A stretch of 64,000 nt of DNA from the NCBI GenBank assembly GCA_964019335.1, contig OZ025655.1, positions 796,771-860,770 on the forward strand. The letters run 5' to 3'. Shown in pieces: positions 1-13,560 of this stretch (position 1 is its first letter; every line of letters starts with the position of its first letter). Source of the DNA: Diplonema japonicum. Taxonomy: Eukaryota; Euglenozoa; Diplonemea; Diplonemida; Diplonemidae. A model generated the notes under the pieces. The model was not told the DNA's origin. It saw only the letters and a program-made list of their open reading frames with translations, and ran no database searches. The translations under genes and the position numbers were made by a program.

Positions 1-3000
1 CTTCACTATGGCGTGCAAGGTCGTTTCTTTCATTCAAGACCACTTCGTTTAGCAGTTGATCCCTCAACCCGTCCAATGTCACACCAAAGTTAATGACCAT
101 CGACTTCCCGAAGATCTCAGGTGTGTAGTTGGGGTTCGACAGCTTCGTTGTCATGAACAGCCTGAAGTTGTTGTCGTACTCGATGGACTTGTCGCCTACT
201 CTGATGAGTCTCTGGCCCGATTGGTAGATGAACTTTTTCTCCAAGATGGGGTCCAAGATGGGATCGATGAACTCGTCCACATTCTCGAACAAGAAAGGGT
301 TCCCGTACTGTATCGCGGCCTCCAGGCGTTTTGGGAAGTCTGTGGTCGTGTGTTATGTGTTGTCTTCCATACTTGTCTCCGCGAAGGTGGCTACTTCAAA
401 CTTCGGGCTATTCTCAAACATCCTCTTGATCCACCCGACAGCCTGCTTCTGCGGGTCGATGCACAGGGGGAACGTGGACGCCCTTGTGGCCAAAATGCCG
501 TTCTGAATAGACAGCTCGTCTGATGGCAAACCATCCGCATTCCACTTCGATATCAGGACGTCAGTAGCAAGGAGCTTCACAAGCGTGAATTCCTCGTTCT
601 GTGATGTGTTCTCGTGCTGTGCTTCCGCATACCAATTCGATATCTCGCTCTTTCACATCATTTCTCAGGAACACCATAAGCTTGTCTCTGAAGTCGAAGG
701 TGAAGGCACCAAGGTAGCTCAAAAAGCTCGCGCCAAGCAGACAGTCGCCCACCTGTGTGATATATATGTGTTGTGCAAGAAAATTATACCAGCTTCTTCC
801 TTGACTTCCCCAGCTGATCGAAATCGTCTGTCCAACGCTGCCTCTCCGACGCCAGTCCTCCGATCAGCCTCTTCGCATTGTTGAGTCGCTTTTGCATGAT
901 CCGCGCATCATCTTCCAATCGCTTGGCCTCTGACTGTCCCCTCTCCAGTCTTTCTGTGAGCATTTCTTTCATATCGTTGAGCGCCCTCACTTCTGCCCTC
1001 AGGTACTCCAGCTCCTTCTCAAGCTGTGCTAGATTCTTCTCCAAACGCTGCACCAACATTTTCTTGGGTTCGACCTTCTTCGCAACTGAGTAGTAGGCCA
1101 CCAGAGCCATCACCCACCCGTACAACCCAGCAGCCGCAATTGATGCTGCCTGGATTGACTGGTCATTGAGGTCCTTGTTCCTGGACCTGATAGCGTTCAC
1201 AGCCGTGATTCTCTTCTCCGTCAAAGAGTCTTTCGGGAACTTCTTCAGCTTCTCTGTTACGAAGTTGGGGTTTGTAAGGTCAGCTTTGCAGTTGCCCCAC
1301 GACGCCGTCTTGCCTTGCATCACACAGTACATCTCAGCAACAGCCACGATCTTTTCGGAAGGCTTCGCAAAGGTACGTAGCTCGTCCATGTCCTTCTTCT
1401 GAATCTTGTCGAGTTCTTTCTCGGCCGCCATGACAGCAGGCATGGCCTCTTCGAGCACTTCTTCTGCTTCCTTCATGTTTTGCATAACATTAACCTTCGT
1501 TTCTGCCACCTCCTTCTCTCTTGTTGTCGCGCGCTCTGACTTCTCTTCAGCATCAGCCTGCTTCTTGGAAAGGTCAAGCACGAGTTCGTCATTGGCGCGC
1601 TTCATCTCATCCAAGTGCACTTGCTGCTCGGACATTTTAATCTGCATCTCCACCACCGTCTCTGCTGCGTCCTTCAGCTTGTCAAGACCTGTCCGCAGCT
1701 TGCCTCGCAGCTCGTCGATGCGGGTCCTGTTCTCATCGAGAAGCGACGTGTAGTTGGAGATGTAATCAAGGAAGTTCTTCGGTGTCACATAGTGCATTCT
1801 CTTCATGGAATCCTTGTAAACACCGCACTGCTCGTCGCAGCTGAGGTGCGTGAAGACCATGTGGTCCACGACAAGATCCTTCAAGTACTGCGGGAAGGAG
1901 TCGTCAGCCTGCTCGATTTTCTTCTCCCCAATCTCACGAGCGGCGGCTTTCTCTTTCTCAACTTGCTTGCGCTTGTCATAGTCTTCCAGGTACCGGTGGC
2001 TCACAGCCTTCAGTGCCTGATCCGGCCACTTGGTGAACCAATCAATGACAGTGTTGTTCACAAGGGCTGGGAAATTCCTGCAACGCGTCCTGAGCTTATC
2101 GCCACTGGGACTCATCGAGAGCACAATGTGCAGATTGTCGCGGCAACGGGAAACAAAAGTGTTCCACTTGTTCTCCTTTGTGGGTATCATGCCCAAAGCT
2201 TCCACTTCAGCAATCACTGCATTGCAGCAAGTTTCCTTCTCGTCGTCTGCGAACAGCGCTGGCACCATCCCAGAGGCGAGCATGTTGTTCACGGCCTCCA
2301 GGAAGCTCTCCATCACCACGTGGCTGTCCGTAAATAGGAAGACCACCTTCGAACCGCCGCCCTCAACGCCAGCAATGCGGTATAAATCTTTAAGGTTCTC
2401 ACGGAAAGAGTCCTCGTTGTAACCTCTGGAGATTGTTATCTCGAACACTGTGGGAATACCCGCTGCGTGTGTCCCAAGGTGTGTCAACGACTGCTTTCCC
2501 GACCCGCCCACCCCAACGAGCAGAGCGTTCCCCCTCGGCAGCGTGAGGATCCTAACTATCCTGACTAGGTGGTCGATGGCCATGTCGAACATCACTAGCG
2601 ACATCTTCATGGACGGCGTGTTGTACTCGTCAAGGATGAGCTCTGCGAGGCTGCGAACTGCATCGAAGTTGCCCATGTCGTCGTACAGGCAGAGCCTCTC
2701 GTCAGATTCGAAATCGGCGAAGTCCCCGAAAAGGATGGGGTCGGCTAAAATGGATTCTTCATCTCCTGTGCAGTGCTCGCCTACGAGCTTTTTAAGTTTC
2801 GAGACAACAATAAGCTTGTCGTCAATGTCAGGCATCCGATCATGAAAGACCCTCAGCACCTCGTTGCGCCACAATCTCATTAGCTGCGCGACTGTCTCGA
2901 ACCTATCTGGCGTGGTCCTGCACAGCCCTTCGTACACCCTCGAGAGGTCGCGCAAGTTGAAAATATAATGGAACTTGGCAGGTGTGGGCGGAAGTTTTTC

Positions 3001-6000
3001 GCACAGCAGGTTGTACACGCTCATAGTCATCTGACACAGCTTGGGGATCTGTGCTTGCAGAGCTGCCGCGTTGGGCCCTTCGAAGGAGGTGAGATGCGTT
3101 TTGAGGATTTCGTTGTAGATCGTCTCCAGCGACTCAGTGGCGGGGAATGGGATGTTGAAGCATGCGAAGAGGGATATGAACCTTGGGTCCAAGGCGTTAC
3201 GGCCACCCCCAGGCGGGGCCATTGCGGCCACGTACTCCACGTCACGGATGTTTTTCCACATAAGGTCTTTTCTGTCGTACCAGCCACCCATCTCAATAAG
3301 CAGCTTGAGGAACGTGATGGGTTGCATTGTGCCATAAGTGTCCACCACAGGCATGTTGATATCGTCAATGAACACAACGAGCTTCTTCCCAGGCGGGGCC
3401 CCCAAGATGGTTGCTGTTCTTTTCTCGACGTTGTCCTCCAGCGTGCGCTGCACGTCAACACTCATTGTTCTGCTTGAGAAATTCATCTCCAACACCATCT
3501 CGTCAAGCTTTACTTCGTCTTTGTCCTGCTCCGAGCGGTCTCTTTCTTTAAGGTCACGCAAGTACTTCTGAATTGTCACTGTCTTTGCGGTACCAGAGGC
3601 ACCGATGTAGAGAATAGGTGTCTTGTTGCTGGTCTTCGGGTCGGGGGACTGCTTGTCGATTACTAAGTCAAGGAAGAAGCTGTTACGCACAGTATCTACT
3701 GTGGGAACAAGAATGGAGGAGAACTTTCCATCCTTGGGTGGGACATAGACTGGTATCATGGAAGGGTCCTTCCAAGGAATCCACTTTGCCATCTCGGTGT
3801 TGAAGCAGAATTCGTACAATGTCTTCTTCTCAGGAAGCTGCCCTGCAGACACAGGCTTCAGGTCATCGGACGGTTGGAGGTTCTTCCCCGACTTGCTCTT
3901 CAGAACCTGATCAAACCTTGGGCGGTCGTTCTCAAGGATACACGCGCCAAAACTCCACACGCATGCGAAGATGAAGACACCTTCAAGGGATCGCTGCTCC
4001 AATTGCTGGTCTTGAAGCATGCAAGTGAGCAGCAAGCACAGCTGCTTGACCATGTTGCAGTCGGTCAGAGGTAACGCCATCTTTGGCGTAGGTACAATGT
4101 TGCCATCAATATCAATGCCCTCTAAGACAAACGACTTCAAGGTTCCAATGTACTTATCAAACAGCTCCTTGAGGCTGTCTTGCTCCTCCTTAGATCTGGT
4201 GGACACCCACTTGTGAACATAAGGCTGCCACTGCAAGTTCTGCGGATCTACGTACACCATACCCACACGTGACACGGTGGCAGGAGATGCGTACTGGAGG
4301 TCGCCTACCTCAAAGAGAAGCGAACACATCGGGTTGTTGAGCCTGATACGATCACCGTTGGCCAGTGTCAGCAGCTTGTTATCATCCATTACCGTGTTCA
4401 TGTTCTCAACCCACAAGGCGTCCACGTCCCCGTCGAACACCACATACCGTCTAGAAGACTCGTTCCCTTGCTCCTTTTCTCTCTCCGAGTCTCTATTGAT
4501 GTTACGGAAGATGTTCGAGAAGATCCCGTCTGTCCACGTACGCGTCATGGGGTCGAGCACACCATACAGGCAGCTGATGTGCTGGGCTTTGGCGTTGAGG
4601 ACAAATAGTTTTGTCTGAAGTTTCAAGGCATCCTGGGCTTGCTTCAAGTATTGGATAACAGTGGACTTCCCGCCCGACGTCGGCCCTACAACCATCGTCG
4701 TGTGACGTGTCTGCATGGTCTCGTACAACTGTACCACCTTGTCGATCTGGTTCGACACAATGAGGTCCTTGTTCTGTGTGATGCACTCACGCACAGCTTT
4801 CGCAAGCTTCTCGTTCGGCACTCGTGTTGGGTCAAGCCCAGGGAACAAGTCTCCAATGAGACCAGCAAACAAAGGAACGTCTTCAAACACGAACTTGGGG
4901 GCGTTCATGTCACGCAGTGCCCTCATGAGGACCACGTCTTCGGGAAGAGCTGCGTCACTGCGCTTCAAAGCACCTGCCATCACAAGTACGGCCTTCAAGG
5001 CTCTCAGACCCCAGTCGTAGTGGTACTGCTTTGAGAGTTGCCCCTTTGCCAACTTGTAAAGGGTTACCATCTTTTTGGCTAGACCTCGCGCCTGTTTGAA
5101 GCCTTCCGCGTACAACATGATCTCTGCAATGAGTTCCAAGTTGGGAACCACCATGACCACGGGCCTGAAAAGAGCTTTAAGGTTGTCAGGCAGTTCTACA
5201 CGCCCCGCATAGCCGGGGTTCATTGTGATAAATACGCCGACATTGGGGTCAAGCTCGATCTCCTCAGGAGCGCCTTGGATCTCGCACTTCTTTTGTCCGT
5301 GCTTCAGCGCATCCTGCATCGATCTCAATTGCTCGGAGACAACACTGAGCACCGGCAACTCAATCCTGTTGAACTCGTCGAAGCACCCCCATGCACCACA
5401 CTGCCCAAGACCGCAGAAGATGCCCGCCATCGCTTTGTAATCAAGACCTTCACCGCAGTTAAATACCACGCAGTAGTACGAAAGAGCTTTTGCTAAATCC
5501 TTCACTGATTCCGTCTTTCCCGTACCAGCAGGACCCCCAGGTGCGCCGCCCAAGTGGTAGGATAGCGCTTGAGTGAGAGTCATGAAGCACCTGTCGGTGA
5601 GCGGCGTGATGACCAGCCTTCCATTCAGCCCCATGAACTCGTAACCGTAATTCAACACGGCAGTGCACTGCTGGATTACACAGTTGTCGACGTCCTTCTT
5701 CCAGTAAAATCTCAGTTGGCTTTCCCAAGCGAAGTCCCTTGCGTCTAGGATGGCGTCGCGCACGAACTTGTCCACGATGTCACGCCCGTGCACATCCACG
5801 ATAATTAGCGTATTGATCTTCTTTCGAGTAATAGACGTGAGCTGCTTGTCCATCTCCATCACCATCTCGTCGAGCTGTACACTCAGCTTCACAACTAGCT
5901 CCTTAACTGCGTTCTTCCTCCCTTTTTTCACTTTGATGAACGAGTCTTCCACTTGATACGTCCACCAAATCTGCGACCCTGCCAAACTGCACATCCCCTT

Positions 6001-9000
6001 TGTCTCATCTATCCACTGCAGCCTCGGCTTTTTCGGGTAATGAAAGACGGAGGCCTTAAGTAGCCCTTGCAAGGTGCTCTTCACTTCCGTAAGTACCAGC
6101 GTAAGCCACTTCTCCACAGGAAGACCCTCTGTGTTGATGGCATTGTCGAAGTTAAGCGGTTCTCTCTCTTGGGAAGATGACCCTTCCACAGAGTCACCGC
6201 CTGGCTTGAAGTACAGCACCGCACAGTTCTCAAACATTTTAAGCATGTGCTCTTGGACAGAGCGTGGATTCGAGGAACTGAGGATAGAGAGCAAATCGTC
6301 GTCTGAGATGAAGTAGAACCTGGGGAAAGCCATTCGCTTGGTGTTCAGGTAGTCGGTAAGACCTTTCTGGCATTCGTCAAGTTTGTCAGATATCCATTTA
6401 AGCTCCATCAGCCTGTCCGGTGCGTGGCAGGCTGAATCGACAAGGGGCGACTCCGCAGTGCCCTTCATAATGTTCAGCCACTTCTTGTCAAGGTCGTCAA
6501 ACTTCTTGGCTTCTTTCGGTAACTGTGCAGCAATGTCCTCGCCTCCCACGAAGATCGACTCTAGGTATATCCACTTCTGCTGCACCACAATCCACTCTGC
6601 AATCACGTCGGTCATAGTGTTGAGCTTCCTCTCCCAGAGTCGCACGTCATCCAAAAAGGGCTTCACCCATTTGAAGTTTGCAATGGATTGTAGGTTCATT
6701 GTGTGCTCGTCGATAGCTTCCTGAATATCTTTCGTGTCTGCCAACAGCTTTACGCGCTTCTTTTGAATAAGTTCGAACGAAGTTATCTGCCACGTGTCTC
6801 TGATCGCCTTCAGGGAGTTCTCAATATGCAGCTCTCTGGTCGCACCCGCCACGATTTCATTAATGTCTTCCTCGAACTCAAAGGGGCGCATCTCGATCAG
6901 GGATGCGAGTGTGAAGTTCGCAAAGTCGAACGACTTGCCTGTCACATCCATCAGCTTCTTCCAGTGCCTATCCCGCAAGGCTTCGTTCTTAAGCTGCGTG
7001 AACAAGGGAAGCGACGTGAAGAAGTTGGTAACCACCTCTTTCATGGCAGAATACGGAGGGAGCTCGCCGAACTCTTTGTACTTCTTCTTCAGCTTCTGCA
7101 TCATGGATTCTGTCCCTTTGCGCATGACGTCTATCTGGATATCAGCCCACTGTGTGCCTGACCACCCCATCACAAGCTCCTTCCATTCGCTGTACATCTC
7201 GAACACTTGATTCAGTTGGAACAGCTTTTCTTCCACCTCCTGCAACGCTGGGTAGATCGTGATGTCAAGGGCAAACAGCTTCTCAGACTTCACCAATCCC
7301 TCCCTCTTCTTCTGTTTCTGCAGAAGGTCGATCTTCCATTCGTTGATCAACTCAAGGCCCTTATCCAAATCCAACCCCGAGCGTCCAGGGCCGTTGTTCA
7401 CGAAGTCATCTCTTGCCAATTGAAGCTCTTCTGTGAACTTCTGCACGCTTGCCACAGTAACTTGTCGGAACGTATCCTTGGTGGAGGCTAAGTCCTCGTC
7501 TTTCTTCTTAGCCGTCAGTTTCAAACTTTCCCAATGCGCCCGAAGCCCCATTGCCATATCCCACTCCTCCTGTGGCACCTCGATGTTGTACTGCCTCAGA
7601 GTGCAGTAGCAGTTCTCGATCTCGCGGTACTGAAGTTCGATGTCCATCGACTGCGAGTACATAGTGTCGATGGTAGACAACACCTTCTTCAGGTCGTCGA
7701 TGAGGTCGGGGTTGATGCTCAGCTCCTCTTCGCATTTATTGATACGTGAGCTCAGTTTTTCAAGCTTGGTTCTGAACTGTTCGTTCAGTTGCTTGCCTTC
7801 CATCTGGATCCATGTTCTCGCTTCTCTCTGTATCTCAGCCAGCAGGGGGTTGCAATCCAAACACAGGAAGTCGATGTTGCGTTCTTGAGGGTATTGATCC
7901 AAACCCCTGATCAGTCTTGTGAAATCCGCGAACCGGGCGTCGTATTCTAGCCAAGGGAGGTTCTTGGCACCGAGACGCTCGATGAACTTTTCCTTTGGAA
8001 CATGCCACAGGTCCTTGTACTTCCTCCACGACTGTAAGTGCTTGTGCACGTAGAAGAACGTCTTCTGAATGCCTTGATTCACCTTTGTTTTGAAGGCAAT
8101 GACCTGGCCGCCTTTGTGAATGTCGTTGTAGAAGGTAAACGGCTGGTACTCGCTGTCGTCTGCAGGCCTCGGATGGATTTCACCCTGAGTGCACTCGATA
8201 CATGTGCCGTCCATCCACCGAACGAAGTGTTTCGTAGCCTCAATGATGTTGTTCATGATTTTACCCGTCAGCGTGTGCAGGATTTCCTTCATTTCCGGCG
8301 AAACACCGATCTCACCAGCAACAAGGGAGGCGGTCACTTTGAAGAGGGGCGCAGGTTTGCGGTGCGACTTGTGCTTTTTAGAAGGGTTGATGTTGAGGAA
8401 GGAGAGGAACAGCGACAGAGAGATCATCACCATTCTGTTCAACGCTTTGTAGATCTTCTTCTCCCAGTGGTAGTAGTAAGACTTTAGTGCAGGCGCTTTA
8501 CCAGTGTTTGTATTTGTAACGATCCCTTCAATTTTCCGCAGGAGGGGCGAGATTCTGGCGTACTGTTTTGTTAGCTTCTGTACTTGCTTGTTCCTATAAG
8601 CCTCAAGCGACTCAGCAAGATCATTGAGATCTAACAGGCCCTCTGTACCAGAGGAGCTTAGTTTCTGCGGGTCGACAAGCCACGTGGTCGATATCTGTTG
8701 CACCACTTGCGAGATGTGTGTAGAGTTCTTGTGGATTTCCTTCGATTTGGCGTGAAACTCTCCGATGGCCGCCAGGGCTTTGTTGATGTACTCCTTGATC
8801 CCGAGCGAGTTCCAGTTGAGGGTCTTCCACCCGGGCTCGATGGCACACTCGAGTTGAGCAATGTGGTCCCCTAGAATAGCCCTTTCAGGAGCCTCCACCA
8901 CGGCAAGTGTCTCGTGGTACTTTGCGAGCATGGACTTCAGATTCTCGACAAAATCGTGGTACTTCTCGTCAAGCAAAGTGACCCTGAGGGCAATACCGGG

Positions 9001-11908
9001 CACATCGTACCCCAGTCTATCTAAGTACTTCGCCTCTTGGATAATTTGGAATAAATTGTTGTCGAAGTTTACGGCGTAGGCAGTCTCACCATCGCACTTC
9101 TCGACACTGAGGATGTTTGCCTTCAAGTAGTCAATGGTGTGCGTGTTGACATCGAGCTTCCACTTGTCGTACAAGTTGACGGCGTACTCCTTCATCATCT
9201 TCGCCACGCCCACGTACGTCTTCCGCACATCCTTGCCTCGAGATGTTGCGAGGATGGAGTCTTCTGCTTCGAGAAACTTCTTAATGGGACCCTTGATGCG
9301 CTGGAACAGCGACTCAGACCAATGGATGGCCCCCGCCACTGGCGGTTGGTTCTTCGTGAGGGGTGGTGCATTGCAGTTGTCTTTGAAGATTTGTTCCACG
9401 TCCTTCACTTCGTCTTTGTACCGGTCAAGGATCCCTTCGCTCTTCTTGAGGAGTAAATTGTTCAAGTTCCAATCGCTATCGGTGCCACCTCCAGGGGGGA
9501 GTGTCTTGAAAGACTGCAGCAGCTCAAAAGCTGCTTCCGAACTGCGCAGCTGCTTAAATGAGCTTTCAATAAATTGCCGTGTGTGGGCGTTCATTTGATC
9601 CACTTGACGCTTGAACTTTTCGAACTGCGCCGACCAACTAGGCTGCGCACGCTCATCGAAAATGTCGAAAGCCACCGTCTCGATAGGCTTCTTGAGATCC
9701 TCGACTCTCTTCATGACTTGGTCAATGCCCACTGTGTCCTTTGTGACCGCCTTCAGTTGGCTACCTAGGACGGTATGGTAGTACTCCAGTGTTGTCACTA
9801 TCTCAAGCAGCTCCACGCACCTCACTGCCATGTAGTCGGTGGTTCCGAATAACCTCTTCTTGTCAAACTCCCAACGTGCATCTCGCTCAGTCTGCTCGAT
9901 GTCCTGCCTGGTTTTCTGGTAACTTTTCTTCCATTGCTCTAGCACAGCTTGTCCCTCGACAATCTTCCGTTTCGCATCTTCAAAGCCTTGACCGTCCTGT
10001 TGTTTTTTTTTGTTTGTTTTGTTTTTTTAAACTTGTGTTTATATGTATACCCTTCCGCAGGACAGGATGGAGGGCTGCCCGGGGGTGCTTTTTACGTTGA
10101 TATGCCTGCTCACTTTTTCGGTGATGGTGTTAGCAATCTTTTCCAGCAGACGCATCATTTTCTCGTCGGTGTTGTAGTAGCGCGAGATGGTCCAAACCTG
10201 TTTGTTGTTCTGTTGTGCCTTACAGCAACATACCATTCGTATGGCGGTCATCATGGACGGCAGAGTGTCGATAATGGGTTGCAAAGAGTTGCCTGGCTGG
10301 ACGTTCGTGACAGCACGAAAGTGTCGCTCCAAAGTAGAAAGGAACTTGACGTTGTCCTTAGCCTCATGGTACATCTTCGCCAGTGCGTTGTAGGATATCT
10401 CGAAGTTGGGGTACGAAGTTCCGACGTCTGACTCTTTAAGCACCTTGAGCATAGTCTTCACGTGGGGCAGGTTAAGCTGTTCGTAGATTGCACTCAGCAC
10501 TGCGTACTTGTCTTTCCAGAAATCGATTTCACTCAGAGGGTTCTTCCCTGTCGCCGAATCGTTCTGTTGCTGCGCCTCGATCACAACAGTGATGTGTGAG
10601 TTCCATTTCAAAACATGTTCATCGATTTCCTGCAGCAGGTCGTCGTTGTCCTGCGCCTGCTTAATGTCTTGCTCGGTGTCCCCTATGTGAATGTGCGTGG
10701 GGATGTTCAGCTTCCTGTCGCCTGATATCTGATGGATCACTGTAGTGATGTTCTGTGCCAGCCGCTGCACCGACGACTTCACATCCTCCTGGAGTTGTAT
10801 TTGTAGCTGTGTCATCTTTTCAGATTCCAGCACCTCGCCAGGGCCCGGTGCACGGTACGTTGTCGTCTCTATTTCGTTTTCTGGTGAACTTGCTTCCCCG
10901 TCTTCGAGCTTGGGCTGTGCCTCGGGTGACAGCGTTGCGTCGCCCTCAGCTGCCTGGTTAGGTCTCGGGCCAGTATTGTCGATTGATGGCAAGTATACCG
11001 ACATGATCAGCTCCTTCACTGTCTGCAGTCTGGGGCAGTCCATTACCCCGTACTCGATCCCCTTCTCCATGGGATTGCCAGGGATGTCTATCTGACCCTC
11101 CATCTGTGCCCGCGTGATGGCTTCGGGTGCTGCCTTGATAAAGTACATGCACATCATGTTCTCGTTCAACGCCAACTCAGGAGGCAAGTGGTCAATCGCG
11201 ATGCAGAGCTTTCCGCCCTTTTTGTTCCTCCGAAGCTCGTCTTCGTCATAACCATCATCATAGCCGTCATCAAGCCTATCGCTGCCCTCGACGTAGAACA
11301 GGCACACGGAACACCTGTTCTCCTGATTTCCATCTGTCTCACAAAAGGTGCACAGCAAGTCCTCGTTATCACTTCTCGCCATGCAATCTGTTATGGCTGC
11401 CTGTTCCACTTTGCGTAGCCCCCATCGTGCTCTTTGTGACAGCCATTCTAATCTTGGATCCATTTGCCACCTCCCCAAGGAAGTGGTCCTGTATTGAGTT
11501 TGCAGAGGAACAATAAATAGAAAGATCATAATAAAACAGACTGGTGTAAATGTCTTACTCTTTTTCAAGGCTCTCGAGGGCAGCTTTCAGGCGTGCAAGC
11601 TTCGAAGGCTCCGAAAAGCTGCCTTTTTCATTCCTTAAGAGCGCCGTGTTCACATGTCGCTGGAGGTACAAAATGGAAAGCTTGACATCAGCGATAGTAT
11701 CGTCGAGGTGCGGGTGGCACCAATCCCTTATGGCGACGGCTTTCAATGCCAGCTGCTGTTTCATCCGCAAGAGCCCCAGAAGGTGCTCCCGTGTTGCTGC
11801 TCGGCACAGCTTGTATTTCTCCTCCATCATTATTGCTATTTGCAGCTCGCGCTCGCCAGCAGAACACGATGCCGCACTCCGCATGTGAATCTCATCCAAA
11901 TCAAGCAT
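1..11908 (-). CDS. Axonemal-type dynein heavy chain (3' end cut by window edge)
   Basis: Motor ATPase that slides axonemal microtubules. Exons on the minus strand: 11908-11559, 11488-10051, 9996-790, 752-633, 598-373, 339-1, giving about 3893 residues in frame before the window ends. The tail and linker fill the first ~2000 residues. Walker A loops follow: AAA1 GPAGTGKTE (near residue 2080, with CFDEFNRI as Walker B), AAA2 GPTSGGKS (~2365), AAA3 GASGTAKT (~2730) and AAA4 GVGGSGKQS (~3090). The coiled-coil stalk with microtubule-binding tip lies at about 3300-3660, and AAA5 starts in the three small exons. AAA6 and the C-terminus are outside the window. The start is the ATG directly after the acceptor CCCATTCCAG, so the mRNA would have almost no 5' leader if that is the trans-splice site. 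Family assignment is certain; the DNAH subclass is not (the FNCGEGLDY stretch after AAA1 Walker A hints at an inner-arm I1 type). Three introns are only 33-37 nt. Confidence 0.95.
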
Positions 11909-12184
11909 CTGGAATGGGTTAAAAAGAAAAGCGAGAAACAAAACAAACAACAAAAAGGGCAATACATCAAAAAGAAAAGGAATTACGTCGCAACTTTCTT
12001 GTTGTATGAAAGCACAAGGCTCTCTGTTGCTTGACTTCGCTGTCGCAAGGCTCAGTAGCTTATACTGCTAACTTAACTGCGCCAGGAAGCATACAAGTGG
12101 AAAATGAACAGCCGTTGCGTAAACTGACTGCCCATAACGTCTAGGAGTTAAAAATAGTTAGGCAAGCATAAGACTGTTAACATC

Positions 12185-13345
12185 TTATTCCTCACGAGGG
12201 CGCTTCCTTCTGCACTGCACCGCTTTTGCGAGCGAAACAAGAACATCCTGTTGTTAGTGTCGGCACTGCGTGTTTTAGCATACCTTCGTCGCTGCAAGGT
12301 CCAAGCACTCATCGGTGATGGACTTCCCGTAGACAAGACCCTTCTTGCCCTCTGGACCCAGCTTCTGGTTCCCCGCCACGATATGAGACTCGATCATGAC
12401 CCCTGCGATTCCACGGGACCCCGAAGAAATCTGCGCAGCAATATCTTTCGCCACAATGGGCTGGTTCTTGTACTGCTTCTTAGAGTTCCCGTGAGAGCAG
12501 TCGATGATAACCTTCTGTGTCGTAACACCCCTTTTCTTCAAGTTCTTAATAACTTCGGTCACATCTTCAGCGGCATAATTTGTTCCACTCGCACTGCCTC
12601 TCAGGATCACTGTGCAGTAGGGGTTTCCGTTAGTGTGCACAATGGCGGCAAGCCCTTGCTTTGTCACGGACAAGAAGGAGTGCGGGTGTTTAGCTGCCTG
12701 CACAGCATCACACGCGATACTAATGTCGCCTTGTGTGCTGTTCTTGAAGCCCACAGGCATGGATAGGCCACTCGACAGCTCCCTGTGGACCTGCGACTCT
12801 GTGGTCCTCGCCCCGATTGCACCCCAACTAACGAAGTCAGCAAAGAACTGCGGGGAGATGGTGTCCAGGAATTCGCAACCGCAGGGCAGCCCTATCTCGT
12901 TGACCTCTGCGAGGAACTCCCTAGCGGACCTGAGGCCCTTGTTGATCTTGAAGGTACCGTCCAAGTCGGGGTCGTTGATGAGACCTTTCCACCCGACCGT
13001 GGTTCGGGGCTTCTCGAAGTAGACTCTCATCACAACCACAAGATCGTTGCTGAGCTCATCAGCGATAACTTTCAACTTCTGTGCGTACTCTTTCCCCGCT
13101 TCGATGTCGTGGATGGAACAGGGGCCCACAATCACAATGAGTCTGTCATCGGTACCCTTGATACAGTTCGTGACATCAACACGGCCCTTAACTACTGTGG
13201 CAGAGGCTGTTTCCGTAAGAGGCAGCTCGTCGAGCAGGATGCTGGGGGGGAGCAAGGGTTGCAACTTTTTAATTCGCAGGTCATCCACTGACTGCAGCTC
13301 GTCCAGTGACATCGTGGACTCCTGACGGGGGGCTTTCGCGGCCAT
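12185..13345 (-). CDS. Class I 3-deoxy-D-arabino-heptulosonate-7-phosphate synthase
   Basis: Condenses phosphoenolpyruvate and erythrose 4-phosphate, the first step of the shikimate pathway to aromatic amino acids. Two exons (13345-12284 and 12247-12185) split by a 36-nt GTATGC...ACAG intron; 374 residues, close to the ~350 of bacterial AroF/G/H. Visible family signatures: VGPCSIHD, RVYFEKPRTTVGWKG (substrate-binding KPRT), GARTTESQVHRE, GFKNSTQGD, HANGN-like HTNGNPYC, ILRGS and DCSHGNS. The last exon restores the conserved C-terminal helix after SITDECLDLAATK and ends in a basic tail. The N-terminal segment before LLPP resembles the regulatory region of feedback-inhibited AroFGH enzymes, but the effector cannot be read from it. 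No clear plastid or mitochondrial targeting peptide; the enzyme is probably cytosolic. A bacterial/fungal-type enzyme in a euglenozoan could reflect lateral transfer, although the intron shows it is resident. Confidence 0.95.
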
Positions 13346-13560
13346 TTTGTGTTTCTAAACCTGTTGCGTCTGATAGCACCCGGGGAAAACAATTAAATAA
13401 GGTACCGTACACTTAGTAACCAAAGTTAGACTATAAACCATTTTGTTGCAAAGTAATCAGGGGCAAGGAAAAAGAAACAAGAAAAAAGGGGGAAGGAGGA
13501 AACATAAGAATGAAAAAAAGGAAGCCGATTGTTTGAAACAGGAATAACAAGAATAATTAA

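Noticed and set aside
784-9945. Plus-strand frames over the dynein gene, such as 1615-2337
   Set aside because: Antisense shadows of a long conserved coding exon.
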